Source of the DNA: Aphidius gifuensis | Lineage: Eukaryota; Arthropoda; Insecta; Hymenoptera; Braconidae | Reading direction: 5' to 3' | DNA length: 64,000 nt | Assembly (NCBI RefSeq): GCF_014905175.1 | Contig: NC_057790.1 | Coordinates: 16,270,469-16,334,468, forward strand | Shown here: in pieces, positions 62,012-64,000 of the stretch | How the letters are laid out: every line of letters starts with the position of its first letter | How positions within the stretch are numbered: the stretch's first letter is position 1 | Made by a program: the position numbers and the translations under genes | Notes under the pieces: model-generated | The model's input: only the letters and a program-made list of their open reading frames with translations | Told to the model about the DNA's origin: nothing | The model's database searches: none

Positions 62012-62080
62012 TTGATTAATACAATCCTTAATGTCTGGCTGTATTCTTTGGCATCTCACTTGTGTATATAGTGATGATTT
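62012..62080 (-). CDS. candidate coding exon with a C-x10-C motif
   Basis: A consensus donor CAA|gtaagt at 62011 closes an open frame reading KSSLYTQVRCQRIQPDIKDC then INQ. The spacing CxRxxPxIxxCI matches the first cysteine pair of takeout/JHBP-superfamily proteins (typical CKRNDPNINDCI). Those are secreted lipid-binding proteins, so this would be the exon just after a signal peptide. The acceptor is uncertain: AATAAG at 62081 has no pyrimidine tract. A better one, CCCTTTTTTTTAG, lies 26 bases further upstream, and the frame stays open to it. The middle of a takeout protein (about 170 residues) was not found between here and 60921, so either exons were missed or the resemblance is chance. 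Confidence 0.35.
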
Positions 62081-62497
62081 CTTATTTTTATTTATTATTT
62101 TTTTAACTAAAAAAAAGGGAGGATTAAAGGATTAATAAATGATGTTTTGTGCTTGTCTTCATATACACACTTACATGAAATATGATTCGTTCAATTGAGA
62201 TAATAGCTAGAGTCCCAAAATAATTTTAATAAAATTTTACTTTTACAAAATTATATACTACCCAGTCAAAATAATGAAGAACAATTTATTTAAACTGATG
62301 AATTATAAAAATTATTTAATTTATAAGTTTAGTTCTATGTAATCATTTTATTATAAAAAAAAAAAAAAAAACACAAACTAGCAAATATATATAAAATAAA
62401 TTCGCAAATGTTATTTGAAAAAAACAAAAAAAAGAATTAAATAAACTTATATAGGTTTGGTTGCTTGCGTCGTGTCGGGTAAGTCAAAGGGTCCAAT

Positions 62498-62737
62498 ATG
62501 TTCTGGGTGCACTACCACATTATGGGACAAGACAAAAGTGGGGAGATCCACAGCATTAGTATAGCACGCTGGAATAATTGGGTACAGTCTGGCGGTATAT
62601 ATACGGCTACCGTAAACCGTACGGTAGCGTCGGCATCCTTTCATGAAATTCAACTATCTCACTCTTTCTTACTTCGCGTTTATTCTATTCCTTCTGGTGT
62701 ACAGCAACATCGCGGCAAAATGAGACGAAAAAGATGA
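62498..62737 (+). CDS. uncertain ORF or promoter block (79 codons)
   Basis: An open frame reads MFWVHYHIMGQDKSGEIHSI and on to GKMRRKR in an unusually GC-rich block. No family is recognised. The block also holds a TATATATA and an 8-bp-stem hairpin (GCTACCGT...ACGGTAGC, 62608-62630), and a plus-strand donor-like gtaagt at 62480. A promoter or untranslated region is as likely as a protein. Confidence 0.2.
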   Translation: MFWVHYHIMGQDKSGEIHSISIARWNNWVQSGGIYTATVNRTVASASFHEIQLSHSFLLRVYSIPSGVQQHRGKMRRKR

Positions 62738-63339
62738 ACAAGATTTTTTAAAAAAGAGAAAAAAAAAAAAAAATTGAACGAGCCCCCGCGGCGTCGGCAG
62801 GCATGCCAGCGACTCAAAATAAAATAAAAAAATGAAATGAAGTCGAAGGCAAGAACAAAAAAAAAAAAACGAAATAAAAATGAATAAATAAATAAATAAA
62901 TAAAAATAGGAAGTAGGTATAGAATAAAGAAGGCGTATTGTGATGAAATGTAGAATTGTCATGTCGATCCGGCTTCTTGAGTTTGTTGCAATTTTGAATG
63001 ATTCGCCAATTTGATTATTATAAAACTATATGCACCTTGTAAGGTAGGTAGTTATTGACCAGTAGCTTGTCAAAAGATTCAAATAGATCGATTTACAGTG
63101 ATCACTGAAGCAATCATGCTGAATTCAAATTTTGACATCTAGAATGGCTAAAACTTCCTTGCTTAATTTGGATCCGGTATTCTTGATCCGATCTGGATCC
63201 CTTACCTGTGTTACATTCGTATCTGAATCGGACCTTATAACAGGTAAGCTGAATCCAAATCAGACTGAAATTACCACACGGATTATGACAAGTATGATCC
63301 AGTAAATGAAGAATTTAAAAACTTGTTTTGTTTTATCAT

Positions 63340-63530
63340 CAAAATAGAACCTTCGAAAGATGCAGGCCATGGATGACACCTGCCAAGATCATTGGAAAGT
63401 CTTTCGAACAGTAAAATATAGATCCAAGCACATAAGTCATCATCGAATTTTTTCGGTGATCATAACTGATGACTCATTGACCCTGGTGGGAATCACTTGC
63501 CAGAATTTAGAGCTTTTGAAGGTATTTACT
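63340..63530 (+). pseudogene. possible second F-box/LRR-like fragment
   Basis: A plus-strand frame reads IFSVIITDDSLTLVGITCQN then LELLK, followed by a donor-like gtattta. The ITDDSL..VG..CQNLELL pattern is the LRR signature of F-box/LRR proteins. Upstream residues (MQAMDDTCQDHWKVFRT) could be a degraded F-box. There is no clear start, and what follows 63510 is not LRR-like. It is probably a relic or a partial gene. Confidence 0.3.
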
Positions 63531-64000
63531 AAATTTTTTATAAATAATTCAATCTGGCAAGTTTTAGGAGCTCATGTTAACCAAGGAAAGTTCAAATTTT
63601 GAAACAATCATCGTAATTGATTCAACGAATGATAAAAAACATTTATATTTGTATTTGGAAGTGGATAATAAATTATTTACTTCGAGGGTTATTTTCATCA
63701 TCATTGCTTTATAGTGCTTTTCAATATTTTGGAGTTTAAAAATTAACTTTTTTCACAAGCGTGTCGTCCTTGAATTGTTTAAAAAGAATCGAGAAAACAT
63801 GTTCAAAAAAATCATTTAATTGTCAGTGTGATTTTTTATTTAATCGCAATATAATTTTTTATTCCTTCAATTTTTATTTTATTATTTATAAACAACATGA
63901 AGATTGAAGTGTGACTATGTTTGTATTTATTTATTGGTTTCCGAGAGAATAAGCAATAAAGTAGTTGTTTTTTTAATGACATTAAATTTTTATTTATTTA

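Overview
The window is nuclear DNA from an animal. It is strongly A+T-rich (about three quarters by eye), full of long A/T runs and short microsatellites, and almost empty of long open reading frames. Short GC-richer coding blocks with good GT/AG boundaries show spliced genes. The homologies (a rotund/squeeze-type zinc-finger gene, a decayed gene resembling the F-box/leucine-rich-repeat families common in parasitoid wasps, a tRNA-derived SINE) point to an insect, most likely a hymenopteran. The species call is inference. Most predicted ORFs are chance readings through poly(T) or poly(A), so they are left out.

The main gene is a rotund (rn)-family transcription factor on the minus strand. Five consecutive coding exons lie at 38994-38614, 38173-37904, 24420-24349, 24243-24207 and 15207-15029. 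Their phases join perfectly into about 313 residues. The chain ends inside the first C2H2 zinc finger (KYQCKMCPQ), so the rest of the finger array lies past the left edge, beyond an intron of more than 15 kb. Introns of 13.5 kb and 9.0 kb are filled by repeats. Candidate promoters and leader exons lie upstream, at about 39.3 kb, 40.1-40.3 kb, 57.5 kb, 58.0 kb and 60.4 kb. A putative terminal exon of a second, unidentified minus-strand gene ends at 60811, and a candidate upstream exon lies at 62012-62080.

The leftmost 15 kb is an accessory zone inside the last visible rn intron. It holds a foldback element nested in another repeat (2501-2725), a decayed F-box/LRR-like gene split by a 345-bp inverted-repeat transposon (about 3080-4471), and a minus-strand chimera at 9016-9847. 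The chimera joins a transposon-type N-terminal module to a CtIP/Sae2 DNA-repair C-terminal domain through an eight-A tract that shifts the frame. It lies between two clusters of repeated TCGCAG/CTGCGA motifs and is the most unusual object here.

Other repeats: two copies of a non-autonomous element with matching inverted ends enclosing about 180-bp tandem units rich in TCCGAC hexamers (15330-16322, 42335-43755); a 123-bp tandem array whose left flank carries inverted units (17560-18640); two near-identical copies of a 0.7-kb repeat in opposite orientation (41568-42294, 52860-53574); a 206-bp tandem duplication (59663-60118); and a tRNA-derived SINE (56230-56445). Large parts of introns 2 and 4 and of the upstream region show nothing beyond low-complexity A/T-rich sequence.
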